A DNA stretch of 64,000 bases from Bdellovibrionales bacterium (GCA_018266295.1 JAFEAQ010000011.1:434001-498000), one strand, 5' to 3'; shown: positions 16,120 to 25,648, numbered from the stretch's first letter. The notes: generated by a model from the letters alone, not told the origin. Translations and numbers: made by a program.

Positions 16120-17686
16120 TCTTTTCCTCCCGGTGAATTTGGTGAATCAACTGACGAATCTGCGTCTGGAAATGATTGTCCGGATGATGATCCGAATAAA
16201 CCATCAATGTATCTAAAAGATGCGCTTTGGTTTCAGTATCAAACTTCTCGATATCATCAAAGATGCGCATCACTTTCGAGTTGATGTCTTGAGCCATCGG
16301 ATGTGCCGCAAAACTTGCAAAAAAGAGGTCGTAATATCTGAGCGTCTGAACCAGATCGCCGACTTCGTAAAACTCTTCAGCGCGCTCGATGATTTCATCC
16401 GGCGTCACTTTCAGTTCAAGCTCGGCCATATTCCAAGTGACCGGCACCATGCCGAGAATCTCGCGCGACAAGACATACTTTTCGTTCTTGCGGTCCACAT
16501 AGTGGAAGCACGAGACCATGATTTGTTTTACAAAAGCAAGGTCCTCTTTATTAAACGTCGACAGCAAAAAACCTTGCTTATGGAAATAGATAAAGAGTCC
16601 ACGAAACGCATAGAAGCTTTCGTGATTAAGAGCATAAATGCGTTTAAAGATTTCTAGCTTCTCTTCAATCACATCTGCGGATTTGGCCTGATAGTAGAGA
16701 TCCTGCTCTTGTGCAAATAAGAAACTTTTCTTGAGTGGAAAGACATCCATCTGCATGAAGGCAAAAATAAAGCCGATCGCAAACCCTGTCAGATGGGCGA
16801 GATGTGCAACACCACTCCCCGCTCCGACGGCGCCTACGACATCGCTAAACACCATGAACAAACCGATGTACATCCATGCCGGCATATAGATCATGCGATT
16901 GTATACGACCGCCGTCAGCAGGCAGCGCATCTTCTCGCGCCAGAAGTAGACGGCAAAAGCGCCGATCACAGCACTCACCGCACCTGAAGCTCCAAACAGA
17001 CGAACACCCATCGGCAAGAACGGCAGCTGCAAGAAGTTCGAACCAAGGCCACCCAGCACATACAACAACATCAAACCAAAAAAACCAATGCGTTGTTCAA
17101 CGAAAACCGAGAACAAGGCAAAGATCAGCATATTGCCGATCAAATGCACCCAGCCTTCGTGAGTTACCATCGCTTTAAGAGCCGCAACGAGCTTACCGTT
17201 GCCGCGAATAAAGATGTGCTCTTCTTTGGATTTCTGCAGACTTTTCTGTAGGTATGTTTCGCGAGCTACAAGATAAGCGCCGTACTCCGGAAGATTTGCT
17301 GCATCCGTTGATTTTAATTTTTTATCAATACGATCATCATTCAACCAGCCAAAGAGTGTACGGTTTTCCATGAAAGAAGCTTTTGGGAACTCTTTGCGAT
17401 AAGCCTTACCGAAACTTTGCAGATCAAAAAGATCCTCGGGCGTCAGATGAGCTTTAAGATAATCACAGGTCTCGGTTTCAAATTTTGACGAGCACGAAGC
17501 GATGATCAAATTTTTGCGAGCATCCAGGATTTTTGAATCGATCATCGCCTGACGAACATGGCGAATGTACAAAGCATTTTCTGAAAAATAGAAAACCGAA
17601 ACGGCGCACGTCACGACGATGAGAAGTAAAGTGGCAATAGGCCACTTTACGATTCGGCTTTGAAGTCCTAATGGTATCAGAAACAT
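16106..17686 (-). CDS. Rhomboid family intramembrane serine protease
   Basis: A 526-residue protein. An N-terminal membrane helix and a soluble region of about 130 residues precede six or seven membrane helices at about 155-320. The rhomboid markers are present: HEGWVHLIGNM (the HxxxN of helix 2), the catalytic Ser in FGASGAVSA near residue 235, and the catalytic His in AHLAHLTGFAIGF near 297. A soluble C-terminal region of about 200 residues, helical and TPR-like, follows. It would cleave membrane proteins within or close to the bilayer. It overlaps the RDD gene that follows, and a second rhomboid/RDD pair lies 9 kb away. CGATAAAT lies just before the ATG and no ribosome site is seen, so it may be leaderless. 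Confidence 0.92.
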   Translation of the reverse strand: MFLIPLGLQSRIVKWPIATLLLIVVTCAVSVFYFSENALYIRHVRQAMIDSKILDARKNLIIASCSSKFETETCDYLKAHLTPEDLFDLQSFGKAYRKEFPKASFMENRTLFGWLNDDRIDKKLKSTDAANLPEYGAYLVARETYLQKSLQKSKEEHIFIRGNGKLVAALKAMVTHEGWVHLIGNMLIFALFSVFVEQRIGFFGLMLLYVLGGLGSNFLQLPFLPMGVRLFGASGAVSAVIGAFAVYFWREKMRCLLTAVVYNRMIYMPAWMYIGLFMVFSDVVGAVGAGSGVAHLAHLTGFAIGFIFAFMQMDVFPLKKSFLFAQEQDLYYQAKSADVIEEKLEIFKRIYALNHESFYAFRGLFIYFHKQGFLLSTFNKEDLAFVKQIMVSCFHYVDRKNEKYVLSREILGMVPVTWNMAELELKVTPDEIIERAEEFYEVGDLVQTLRYYDLFFASFAAHPMAQDINSKVMRIFDDIEKFDTETKAHLLDTLMVYSDHHPDNHFQTQIRQLIHQIHREEKNAAS

Positions 17687-17795
17687 ACATATATTTATCG
17701 CCCACGAAAGCTGAGCACTTGAGCAAATCGACCGCTTTTTGTCCGCGGAATAGGTCTAGAACTCTGGGTCCTGCCAGAACTTAGTCGAGGCCTGC

Positions 17796-18692
17796 TTAGT
17801 GAAGGCTGCCTTTATGGATTTTCTCGGCGAGTTCTGAAAGTTCTTCCACCGGAACTTCGTAAGGACGTCCGCACATTTGACAGACAACTTCAGCCGGCTC
17901 TTTCTTCAAGATCATGTCTTCAAGCTCCGCCAATCCGAGAGTCTCCAGCGCACGTACGACGCGATCCTTTGTGCATGGGCAGAAGTATTCCACGCTGTGA
18001 TCGTGCTCGAGCTCCGTGAATGGAATTCCATCCATATAAGGCTTCACAAGATCAATCGGCTGGGCCCCGTCTAAGAGCATTTTTGAAATATTCTCTTTGA
18101 AGGCCTCTGCATTTTTTTGAATTTTATCAACGAGCGATTCTTCCACACCCGGCATGACTTCAAGCACCACACCACCTGCCGCACGCACTTTACCATAGGT
18201 GTCCAAGTAAACTCCCAATGAAACAAGGCTGCGGATCTGATGGGATTGAATCAAGTAGTGAGCGATATCGTCGCCGATTTCACCCGTCACCATTTCAACC
18301 GTTCCGTTGTGCGGCTGTTTTTGGAATGGCAAGTGACGAGTCACCGTGAGCATCCCTTTACCGAAATGAGGCCCGAGCTTGAGGCCGGTGTCATAATTTG
18401 CCGGCTCATAAACCGGCACCGGAGAATAACCGCGGACTTTTCCTTCGAAGCTGGCTTCTGCGTAAACAGCCGTGAGTGGGCCGTCGCCTTTAAAGTAAAG
18501 ACCAACTTGTTGACCTTCTTTCAGGTGACTTGCCATGAGAAGCGCCCCCGTCATCGCGCGACCGACGGCCACCGTTGGCAACGGATAGGTGTCCTGGAGC
18601 TTCTGCATTTCCGCAACAACTTCTGTGGAGTTCACCGCTGCGATGCGGATTGTAAAATCATTCGATACGAAACGGTGGACTTTTTCTTTCAT
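17796..18692 (-). CDS. hslO: Redox-regulated chaperone Hsp33
   Basis: A 298-residue Hsp33. The ATG at 18692 is chosen for GGGGAGAG before it; a longer frame from 18746 lacks such a site. The N-terminal part carries VGRAMTGALLMASHLKEGQQ and the fold strands expected. Near the C-terminus, Cys238 and Cys240 (CPC) and Cys271 and Cys274 (CQMC) form the zinc switch that opens on oxidation and turns on holdase activity. The length is normal for the family. It acts in the cytoplasm under oxidative and heat stress, which a predator meets inside prey. It is divergent from the histidine phosphatase gene with 65 bp between starts. Confidence 0.96.
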   Translation of the reverse strand: MKEKVHRFVSNDFTIRIAAVNSTEVVAEMQKLQDTYPLPTVAVGRAMTGALLMASHLKEGQQVGLYFKGDGPLTAVYAEASFEGKVRGYSPVPVYEPANYDTGLKLGPHFGKGMLTVTRHLPFQKQPHNGTVEMVTGEIGDDIAHYLIQSHQIRSLVSLGVYLDTYGKVRAAGGVVLEVMPGVEESLVDKIQKNAEAFKENISKMLLDGAQPIDLVKPYMDGIPFTELEHDHSVEYFCPCTKDRVVRALETLGLAELEDMILKKEPAEVVCQMCGRPYEVPVEELSELAEKIHKGSLH

Positions 18693-18757
18693 GACTCTCC
18701 CCAGACAGTAGGTGTCAAAGGTATCAAAGACGGCCAATAAAGGCAATATTGAGAGAC

Positions 18758-19252
18758 ATGAAAGTCTACCTTTTTCGCCATGGACAAAAAGACTCCCAAC
18801 CCTTTGAAGACCCTGATCTCACGGGTTTAGGCCATCAACAAGCAAACAAGCTGGCAGAGCTCATCCGCAATGGGACTCTTCTGAAAGGCACGCAGTTCTT
18901 GGCTTCACCGCGAAAACGCGCTCAGAGCACACTCAATCCAGCGGCGGCATTTTGCGCGGCTCCGATCCAGGTGATCAGTGGCCTCGATCAACGCACAACA
19001 TTTGAAAACAGCGACGCGTTTCGTTCACGCATTCAACAAACAGTGAATTCACTCGAAAAGAAATTTTCCAACGACGACGTGATTTATTTATGTTCTCACC
19101 ACGATTGGATTGAAGAATCTCTTTCAGTGATTCCGTCAGACACGGACCTGCTGGATCCGCGCTACTGGAGCTGGAGACCGGCTCAGTACATGCACTTTGA
19201 AGTCGCCGAAGGGCTGTGGGTTTTAAAAACTTTCAACAAGGTAGAACCATGA
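18758..19252 (+). CDS. SixA-like histidine phosphatase
   Basis: A 164-residue protein of the histidine phosphatase (phosphoglycerate mutase) superfamily. The RHG motif is at the very front (VYLFRHGQKDSQ), TGLGHQQANKLAELI follows, the second Arg lies in LASPRKRAQST and the second His in YLCSHHDWIEE. The small size and lack of a capping domain fit the SixA group, which dephosphorylates phosphohistidine on proteins; small-molecule substrates are also possible. The ATG at 18758 is preferred to a TTG at 18749. Its stop overlaps the start of the next gene (ATGA), so the two are translationally coupled. Confidence 0.85.
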   Translation: MKVYLFRHGQKDSQPFEDPDLTGLGHQQANKLAELIRNGTLLKGTQFLASPRKRAQSTLNPAAAFCAAPIQVISGLDQRTTFENSDAFRSRIQQTVNSLEKKFSNDDVIYLCSHHDWIEESLSVIPSDTDLLDPRYWSWRPAQYMHFEVAEGLWVLKTFNKVEP

Positions 19253-19839
19253 TCATTAGAAATATTTGGGCCATCGGACGTAACTACGCGGAGCACGCAA
19301 AAGAGCTCGGCAATGAAGTTCCCACGGAACCGTTGATTTTTTTAAAGGCCGGTAGCACCGCTGTAATGAACACTTCTGACTTTGCATTGCCGAAGTGGGC
19401 AACCGATGTTCATCACGAAGTCGAATTGGCTTTGCTTTTCGATGATCAGCTGAAAGTACACAAAGCCGCCGTGGCTCTGGATCTGACAGAAAGAACTTTG
19501 CAATCAAAACTCAAAGCCAAAGGTTCACCATGGACGCTGGCAAAATCGTTCACGAACTCCTGCCCGCTTTCTGATTTTTTCCCAGTGGGTTCCTTGGATG
19601 AACTCAAGAAGCTCGATATCTCGCTCACTGTGAACGGCGATCTTCGCCAAAAAGGCAATACCTCACAGATGATCTTCTCTCTTGAAAAGCAGATTGAGTA
19701 CGTACTGGCGCACTTTCCGGTCGGCCCTGGCGACGTGCTTCTGACAGGGACTCCTTCAGGCGTTGCGGGCATTAAGCCCGGCGATGCGCTGGTCGCTGAG
19801 ATCCACGGCAAAGTTCAGAAGCGCTGGACAGTTCGCTAG
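19249..19839 (+). CDS. Fumarylacetoacetate hydrolase family protein
   Basis: A 196-residue protein. The front NIWAIGRNYAEHAKELGNE and PLIFLKAGSTAV, the metal ligand pair in HHEVELALLF, the catalytic-site block AKSFTNSCPL and the end GDVLLTGTPSGVAGIKPGD are those of the FAH family (YcgM/FAHD1-like). Members hydrolyse acylpyruvates or decarboxylate oxaloacetate with Mg or Mn. The ATG at 19249 is chosen because AAGGTAG precedes it and it overlaps the previous stop. It is coupled to the histidine phosphatase, though a shared pathway is not evident. Confidence 0.9.
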   Translation: MIIRNIWAIGRNYAEHAKELGNEVPTEPLIFLKAGSTAVMNTSDFALPKWATDVHHEVELALLFDDQLKVHKAAVALDLTERTLQSKLKAKGSPWTLAKSFTNSCPLSDFFPVGSLDELKKLDISLTVNGDLRQKGNTSQMIFSLEKQIEYVLAHFPVGPGDVLLTGTPSGVAGIKPGDALVAEIHGKVQKRWTVR

Positions 19840-19892
19840 ACTAAGAGCCAGGCACCCTTGTAGACCTCTCGTGCCCATAGAATAATCATTCT

Positions 19893-20303
19893 GTGGGTCA
19901 TCACTCCAAACAACATCCTTGCCTGAGCTGCGGCGCCTGCTGTGCGCATTTCCGCGTTGCTTTTTATTGGCGAGAGGCCGAACCCGATGGCATCTGGAAA
20001 GTTCCGATCAAGCTCACTGTGGATTTAGATTCCACATACCGCTGCATGAAAGGCACAGAAGTAAAACACCAAAACAAGTGTATCGCCCTGACCGGCCGGA
20101 TCGGGCGCGATGCCCATTGCAGTATTTATCAAAACCGCCCCACTCCGTGCCGCAACTTTATAGCCTCCTATGAGGACGGCAAGCACCATCCGCGCTGCGA
20201 TGAGGCCCGTGAACACCACGGATTACGCCCACTTCGCAAAGATGATTACGCAGGTGTGGAACTGCCTCCGCCGCCAAGTAAATCGCCTCAAATTGAGACA
20301 TAG
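19893..20303 (+). CDS. YkgJ family cysteine-cluster protein
   Basis: A 136-residue soluble protein with the YkgJ/UPF0153 pattern: CLSCGACCAHF near the front, then further Cys residues at YRCMKG, NKCIAL, AHCSIYQNRPTPCRNF and HPRCDEA. Such proteins probably bind zinc or an Fe-S cluster through CxxCxxCC and the later SIYxxRPxxCR motif; their role is not known. The start is GTG at 19893, with no obvious ribosome site, so the exact start is uncertain. It follows the FAH-family gene by 53 bp on the same strand. Confidence 0.85.
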   Translation: MGHHSKQHPCLSCGACCAHFRVAFYWREAEPDGIWKVPIKLTVDLDSTYRCMKGTEVKHQNKCIALTGRIGRDAHCSIYQNRPTPCRNFIASYEDGKHHPRCDEAREHHGLRPLRKDDYAGVELPPPPSKSPQIET

Positions 20304-20372
20304 TTTTTTTTGAATCTTCCATCGTCATTCAAAGCTTGATTGCTAATCTAGCTTCATCACGAGGAGGTTCTT

Positions 20373-20684
20373 ATGAACACATTCTATACCGGCGCCAAAA
20401 TCTTCGCAGTCAGTTTTCTGATGGCTCTCACGGCCTATGCGCAAGAACAACAAGACGGTGACTTCCCACCACCACCGCCAAAATTCTCTGCCGAAAAGAA
20501 AGCAGAAATGGATAAAAAAATCGAGACACTCAAAACAGCTTGCGCAACGGACATCGCGAATTTGTGCGCACAGGATGAAGGCCACCGCATCATCGGCTGT
20601 CTGAAGCACCAAAAAGATTCAATCACGGTCAGCGCTTGTTCGGATGCTTTGGCATCATTCCCGGATCGTCCACCACGTCAATAA
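20373..20684 (+). CDS. Small secreted Cys-rich repeat protein (GLG1-like)
   Basis: A 103-residue protein with a signal peptide (IFAVSFLMALTAYA, cut before QEQ) and AGGAGG before the ATG. After a Pro-rich linker, the core reads KTACATDIANLCAQDEGHRIIGCLKHQKD cut by spacing, then VSACSDAL. Its four cysteines follow the pattern C-x5-C, CL, C of the Cys-rich GLG1/FGFR repeat seen in small secreted bacterial proteins. Two disulfides are likely. Its function is unknown. It is monocistronic, with a long hairpin after it. Confidence 0.7.
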   Translation: MNTFYTGAKIFAVSFLMALTAYAQEQQDGDFPPPPPKFSAEKKAEMDKKIETLKTACATDIANLCAQDEGHRIIGCLKHQKDSITVSACSDALASFPDRPPRQ

Positions 20685-20697
20685 CACATCTCCCCAT

Positions 20698-20733
20698 GAG
20701 GAAAGGGAGTCTTCCTACCCGCTCCCTTTCCTC
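20698..20733. terminator. Long perfect hairpin after the Cys-rich protein
   Basis: Twelve-base arms GAGGAAAGGGAG and CTCCCTTTCCTC match perfectly around a 12-nt loop, starting 14 bp after the stop. There is no T-run, so this may be a factor-assisted terminator or an RNA end protector. Confidence 0.5.
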
Positions 20734-20896
20734 CTCCCACCTGGAAGATCCTGAGAAGTTCGCTTTCGCTTTCGACGAAGCTACGATTAATTCCCCACAG
20801 CAAATTTGTACTTAGTCATATTACCGGAAAGGGATTCAACGCCTTTTGGCTTTCTGACTATGCTGGCAGCAGTTTCCAACCACAAGGAGCATTGAC

Positions 20897-21391
20897 ATGA
20901 ACACAACTTCATTAGAGCACCCTGAATTTGACTGGGCCCGCGAAGGCAACCGCGTCGCACTCGCCGAATTTTTCCGGCATGGCGGTTCGGTGAATGTCAA
21001 AAATGCCAAGGGCTATTCACTCCTGATGCTGGCCGCTTACAATGATCATTGGGGAACTTGTGCGTGGCTCATACAAAAGGGCGCCGATGTGAACTCGATT
21101 GATATTTCTGGCAATAGTGTGCTGATGGGAAGCTGCTTTAAAGGTCACGTGCGCATCGTGAAGCTGTTGCTGAGCTCGGGCGCGGATCCGTTTTTACAAA
21201 ACTGTTATGGAATGACGGCGTTAGATTTGGCGAAAGCCTTTGGCCGCCACGAAGTCGTGCGAGTTCTCACAGGCGACACCTTCACCACCCCCGAAAGACT
21301 CTCGAATGTGGTGAAACTGATTACGCGAAGAATTGCGTCGCAACCTACTTCGTCATACAAGGAAAGGTCGCAAGACGATTCCCTAAACTGA
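20897..21391 (+). CDS. Ankyrin repeat protein
   Basis: A 164-residue cytoplasmic protein of about four ankyrin repeats: NAKGYSLLMLAAYNDHWGTC, AWLIQKGADVNSIDISGNSVL, VRIVKLLLSSGADPFLQNCYG and MTALDLAKAFGRHEVVRVLTG. AAGGAG lies 8 bases before the ATG. Ankyrin repeats bind other proteins. In several bacteria a similar gene sits beside catalase, but none is here. The last 47 bp overlap the tail of the minus-strand gene after it. Confidence 0.92.
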   Translation: MNTTSLEHPEFDWAREGNRVALAEFFRHGGSVNVKNAKGYSLLMLAAYNDHWGTCAWLIQKGADVNSIDISGNSVLMGSCFKGHVRIVKLLLSSGADPFLQNCYGMTALDLAKAFGRHEVVRVLTGDTFTTPERLSNVVKLITRRIASQPTSSYKERSQDDSLN

Positions 21392-21824
21392 AGAAGACAA
21401 TATTGCCTTTACCGTCATGAATAAATCGGAGCCAGTGATCGTAACCATCATGGGCTTCGATTTTCACCTCTTCACCCGTGCCGCTCCAGTGATTTGAACC
21501 GTAGCGAGTGCCGTAAGTGGCAATCTCCGCCGGGATCAAAACTTTCACCTTGGTATCAGAGTAAATGCCGCGCGGATAATAAACGACTTCAATCAACTCA
21601 ACAAGTTTTTTGCCTGTCGTGAACGTCCGCTCTTCTTTGATGGTGCGAACCTTCAGATCGCACTTCAGATGGGGCGCGAGCTTTCCGGCATAGAGCATTT
21701 TGGTAATGCCATCAAACTCATCCATCGTCAGGCGCTTGGTGGCTTGAGCCTCTTCAGAGGCAAACTCTTGAGAAAACGCCGGCAGCGTTAACATGGCCAC
21801 GATGGTAAACACTAAGAAACGCAT
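21345..21824 (-). CDS. Periplasmic protein of unknown function
   Basis: A 159-residue protein. The ATG at 21824 is chosen because AAGGAGAGG precedes it; it gives a good signal peptide (FLVFTIVAMLTLPAFS, cut before QEF). The mature part has a helix (TMDEFDGITKMLYAGKL), then strands (KLVELIEVVYYPRG, TKVKVLIPAEI) and two cysteines (HLKCDLKV, FPCMTK). No family is recognised. It converges with the ankyrin gene with a 47-bp overlap. Confidence 0.65.
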   Translation of the reverse strand: MRFLVFTIVAMLTLPAFSQEFASEEAQATKRLTMDEFDGITKMLYAGKLAPHLKCDLKVRTIKEERTFTTGKKLVELIEVVYYPRGIYSDTKVKVLIPAEIATYGTRYGSNHWSGTGEEVKIEAHDGYDHWLRFIHDGKGNIVFFSLGNRLATFPCMTK

Positions 21825-21931
21825 AAACCTCTCCTTGTGAGGAATATTTAAGCGACTTCCATAATATCGGACCAATCAATTAAATTGATGAGAACTATAA
21901 GATTTTTACCGGACCCCACCCGTTGTCCTGT

Positions 21932-22507
21932 CTATGAGTTTGTCGAATACTCGGACTTTAGCAGACCATAGACTGCGAGATCGACGAACACTCCTTCGGA
22001 GAACATCTCTTGGCGGAGAGTGCCCTCGTAGCTCATCCCCAGCTTCTGCATGACTTTCCCCGAAGCTGGATTCGTAACTTTGTGGCGCGAAGTGATCTTG
22101 TTCAGTTTCAGTTGTTCGAAAGCATATTTTACAAGGACTTGCCCCGCTTCAGTGCAATAGCCTTTGCCCCAGTGATCGACGGCCACCCAGTAGGCGATCT
22201 CACCCTTTTGGTGTTTCTTGGAAATACCCGCAAGAGACATGCAACCTACAAGTTCGCCGTTCCCTTTCAGAGTTATCGCGCAAACGACCTCCGTGCCATT
22301 CGCAAAACCTGTGGGATGTCCTTGGATCCAGCTCTCTGCTAAGCCATCCGGATATGGATACGGAATCATCCCGGTTCTTGAAGTGATCTCTTTGTTGCCC
22401 GCCAAATGCTGCACGGTTTTGGCGTCGCTCAGCTGGAAGGGTCTTAAGATCAATCTTTCGGTCTCGAATGAGGGTCGGTTGTCCTGAAGTAAAGCTTGTG
22501 TATCCAT
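21932..22507 (-). CDS. GNAT family N-acetyltransferase (RimJ/RimL type)
   Basis: A 191-residue protein. ETERLILRPFQLSDAKTV at the front, IAYWVAVDHWGKGYCTEAGQ (the acetyl-CoA binding loop with the QxxGxG/A variant GKGYCT), and KITSRHKVTNPASGKVMQKLGM are typical of RimJ/RimL acetyltransferases, which modify N-termini or small amines. The substrate cannot be told. The ATG at 22507 is preferred; an upstream TTG at 22585 would add 26 residues of unlikely composition. It is divergent from putA. Confidence 0.88.
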   Translation of the reverse strand: MDTQALLQDNRPSFETERLILRPFQLSDAKTVQHLAGNKEITSRTGMIPYPYPDGLAESWIQGHPTGFANGTEVVCAITLKGNGELVGCMSLAGISKKHQKGEIAYWVAVDHWGKGYCTEAGQVLVKYAFEQLKLNKITSRHKVTNPASGKVMQKLGMSYEGTLRQEMFSEGVFVDLAVYGLLKSEYSTNS

Positions 22508-22602
22508 AGGAAAAGGATGAGATGGAATGCCGCCGGAAGCAACGAGAACGGGCCCCGTGTCACCTCGCGATAAACGCCGCGTCAACAGCGTCCAGAGTGG
22601 GG

Positions 22603-22618
22603 TTTACGTTCCCGTAAA
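22603..22618. promoter_or_regulatory. Short inverted repeat upstream of putA
   Basis: TTTACG and CGTAAA are separated by 4 nt, about 60 bp before the putA start and between it and the divergent acetyltransferase gene. It could be an operator; the arms are too short to be sure. Confidence 0.3.
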
Positions 22619-22678
22619 GTCCTTGAGTTTTTGCTCTCACGGAGCGAATATGCGGGCCTCTCAATTGGGGTAAAATTT

Positions 22679-25627
22679 ATGTCAGATATTCAGGCGCAGA
22701 TTCTCGCTAAGGGCGAAGAAATTCTCAAAAACATGGAAGGCCAATCCAAGGCTTCAATTTTCTCTAAAGACTTCTGGTACGGCTCCATCATGGAATGGAG
22801 CATGAAGAACGAAAAGTTCAAAACTAACATGTTCCGCTTTGTCGACGTTTTGCCATCGCTCAATTCTGGCGACGAAGTGTCTCGTCACTTGAAAGAATAT
22901 TTTTCTGAAGACGGCGGCAAGCTTCCTCCAGTGTTCAACGTGGGACTTGGTTTGGGATCACTCGCTCCGGGCTTAATGGCTGGTGCGATTAAGAAAAACG
23001 TTGTCGGTATGGCGCAAATGTTCATCACGGGTGAAAATCCCGATGAGGCTCTGCCGGTTTTGAAAAAAGCCCGTAAGAACAAAATGACTTTCACCGTGGA
23101 CATCTTGGGTGAAGCGATTCTCTCTGAGAAAGAAGCGCAAGAGTACACGAACAAATACGTGGAACTTGTGAACTGGCTCGCGAAAGACGCTGAGAAGTGG
23201 GACGAAATTCCGCAAATCGACCGCGATCACGAAGGCGCGATTCCTAAAGTGAACGTGTCTGTAAAAATGACGGCGCTCTACTCGCAAATCAAAGATCTTG
23301 CTTGGGATGAGACTAAGAAAATCCTGAAAGACCGCATGCGCCCTGTTTTCCGTTTGGGTATGGAAAAAGGAGTCTTCATTAATCTGGATATGGAACATTA
23401 CGGTGTTAAGCATTTGACGCTGGAAGTGTTCACCGAGCTCATCAACGAGCCTGAATTCAAAAATTACAAATACTTCGGTATCGTGATCCAAGCTTATCTT
23501 CGTGACTCTTTCGAAGACATCAAAGCCATGACAGATTTCGCGCAAAAACGCGGAACTCCGTTCTGGGTTCGCCTTGTGAAAGGCGCTTACTGGGATTATG
23601 AAACGATTGAAGCTGAACAACGTGGCTGGCCGATCCCGGTTTACACGAACAAAGCGGAATCCGATGCGAACTATGAAGTTTGCGCGAAGTACTTGCTTGA
23701 AAACATCAAACACATCCGCCCTGCTTTTGCTTCCCACAACGTGAGAACTCTTGCAGCGTGCATGGTCTATGCTGAGAAGCTGGGTATTCCAAAGGCGGCT
23801 CTTGAGTTCCAAATGCTTTACGGCATGGCCGAACCTGTGAAGAAAACCATCGTCGACATGGGCTACCGCCTGCGTGAATATGCTCCGGTGGGCGAACTCA
23901 TTCCGGGCATGGCGTACCTTGTTCGCCGTTTGCTTGAGAATTCATCTAACGAATCTTGGTTGCGCGGAAAGTTTGCCGACAACAAATCGACGGCGGAACT
24001 TTTGAAAGATCCTGCTCAAGGTTTGACTCCGACCTCTTCACAAGTTGTGAAAAAGCCTGGCAAGTTCTACAACGAGCCTTTACTTGATTTTGCCGTGAAA
24101 GCAGACCGCGAAAAAATGCTCAAAGCTTTGAGCGACTTCAAAGCGACATTGCCTGTGAACGTGCCTTTGCACATTAACGGCAAAGAAATTCAAACGAGTA
24201 AAATCTTTGATCGCGTGAATCCATCTGAGTCTGCTCAAGTCGTGGGTAAGATCAACATGGCGTCTATCGAGCATGCTGAACAAGCGATGCAAGCGGCACA
24301 AACTGCTTACAAAACTTGGAAGAATGTTCCTTGCGAACAACGTGCAGCGATGGTTGATAAGCTCGCGGACATTATGGTTCGCGATCGTTTCAAGTTGATT
24401 GCGACTCAAGTGTTGGAAGTTGGTAAACCATGGGCCGAAGCGGATGGCGATATCGGTGAAGCCATCGACTTCTGCCGTTACTACGCTCGCGATATGCGCA
24501 ATTTACAAAAACCACTTCGCGTGGGTGGTTTGCCTGGTGAGTTGTCTCATTACATCTACAAATCTCGTGGCGTGACGGCTGTTATTGCTCCGTGGAACTT
24601 CCCATTGGCAATCTTGGCCGGCATGGTGACGGCAGCAGCTGTGACTGGAAATACCGTTGTGATGAAACCTGCTGAACAGTCGTCAGTGGTTGCTTGGGGC
24701 TTGATGAAAATGATCGCTGAAGCGGGCTTCCCTGCTGGCGTGATTAACTTCTTGCCTGGTTACGGTGAAGAAGTTGGTGAATACATCGTGAACCACAAAT
24801 TCACGACGACCATCGCTTTCACAGGTTCTAAAGCTGTTGGTTTGCACATCTTGAATCGCGCTTCGCACGTTCAGGCTGGTCAAACGCACGTCAAACGTTG
24901 CATCATCGAAATGGGTGGGAAGAACGCTGTCATCATCGATAACGATGCGGACCTTGATGAAGCCGTGGATGGAGTTCTTTACTCAGCCTTCGGTTTCAGC
25001 GGTCAGAAATGTTCTGCTGCGAGCCGCGTGATTGTATTAGACGAAGTTTATGATCGTTTCACGGATCGTTTGGTTGAGGCTGCAAAATCGATCGACGTTT
25101 TGTCTGCTGAAAATCCAAAAGCTTACATGGGCCCGGTTGTGGACCAAGAAGCTCATCAACGTATTTTGAATACCATTGCTGAGGCTGAGAAGACGAACAA
25201 ACTTCTCTTCAAAGGCCAAGTTCCTACGACAGGCTTCTTTGCTCCGCCTACTATTTTTGGAAATGTTCCAGGAGATTCAAAGCTTGCTCAGCAAGAAATC
25301 TTCGGTCCAGTAGTGGCTGTGATTCGCGCAAAAGATTTGGATCAAGCTCTCGAGATCGCTAACAGCACGGAGTATGCTTTGACTGGTGGTATGTTCTCTC
25401 GTAGCCCAGCCAACATTGCTCGCGTGAAAGAAGAATTCGAAGTGGGTAACTTGTATATCAACCGTGGTATCACAGGTGCAATGGTTGACCGTCATCCATT
25501 TGGCGGTTTCAAAATGTCTGGTATCGGTTCAAAAACCGGCGGTCCAGATTACTTGAAACAGTACATGGAACCGGCAGCGGTCACTGAGAACACTCTCCGC
25601 CGCGGCTTCGCTCCGGCGGAAGAGTAG
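22679..25627 (+). CDS. putA: Bifunctional proline dehydrogenase / P5C dehydrogenase
   Basis: A 982-residue enzyme that oxidises proline to glutamate in two steps. The FAD-dependent proline dehydrogenase barrel is at about residues 130-425 (VNVSVKMTALYSQI, FWVRLVKGAYWDYE, FASHNVRTLAACM). The aldehyde dehydrogenase part is at about 495-975: APWNFPLAILAG, FTGSKAVG, the catalytic Glu744 in EMGGKN and Cys778 in GQKCSAAS, 34 residues apart as usual. There is no N-terminal DNA-binding domain, so it is not a self-regulating PutA. The ATG at 22679 follows GGGG; an upstream frame start at 22631 is unlikely. Glutamate enters the TCA cycle, which fits growth on prey protein. A strong terminator follows. 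Confidence 0.96.
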   Translation: MSDIQAQILAKGEEILKNMEGQSKASIFSKDFWYGSIMEWSMKNEKFKTNMFRFVDVLPSLNSGDEVSRHLKEYFSEDGGKLPPVFNVGLGLGSLAPGLMAGAIKKNVVGMAQMFITGENPDEALPVLKKARKNKMTFTVDILGEAILSEKEAQEYTNKYVELVNWLAKDAEKWDEIPQIDRDHEGAIPKVNVSVKMTALYSQIKDLAWDETKKILKDRMRPVFRLGMEKGVFINLDMEHYGVKHLTLEVFTELINEPEFKNYKYFGIVIQAYLRDSFEDIKAMTDFAQKRGTPFWVRLVKGAYWDYETIEAEQRGWPIPVYTNKAESDANYEVCAKYLLENIKHIRPAFASHNVRTLAACMVYAEKLGIPKAALEFQMLYGMAEPVKKTIVDMGYRLREYAPVGELIPGMAYLVRRLLENSSNESWLRGKFADNKSTAELLKDPAQGLTPTSSQVVKKPGKFYNEPLLDFAVKADREKMLKALSDFKATLPVNVPLHINGKEIQTSKIFDRVNPSESAQVVGKINMASIEHAEQAMQAAQTAYKTWKNVPCEQRAAMVDKLADIMVRDRFKLIATQVLEVGKPWAEADGDIGEAIDFCRYYARDMRNLQKPLRVGGLPGELSHYIYKSRGVTAVIAPWNFPLAILAGMVTAAAVTGNTVVMKPAEQSSVVAWGLMKMIAEAGFPAGVINFLPGYGEEVGEYIVNHKFTTTIAFTGSKAVGLHILNRASHVQAGQTHVKRCIIEMGGKNAVIIDNDADLDEAVDGVLYSAFGFSGQKCSAASRVIVLDEVYDRFTDRLVEAAKSIDVLSAENPKAYMGPVVDQEAHQRILNTIAEAEKTNKLLFKGQVPTTGFFAPPTIFGNVPGDSKLAQQEIFGPVVAVIRAKDLDQALEIANSTEYALTGGMFSRSPANIARVKEEFEVGNLYINRGITGAMVDRHPFGGFKMSGIGSKTGGPDYLKQYMEPAAVTENTLRRGFAPAEE

Positions 25628-25648
25628 AAAAACTTAACTACAAATACC

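Noticed and set aside
19847-19860. GAGCCAGGCACCC as another copy of repeat C
   Set aside because: Only about ten bases match and the centre differs; it was not counted.
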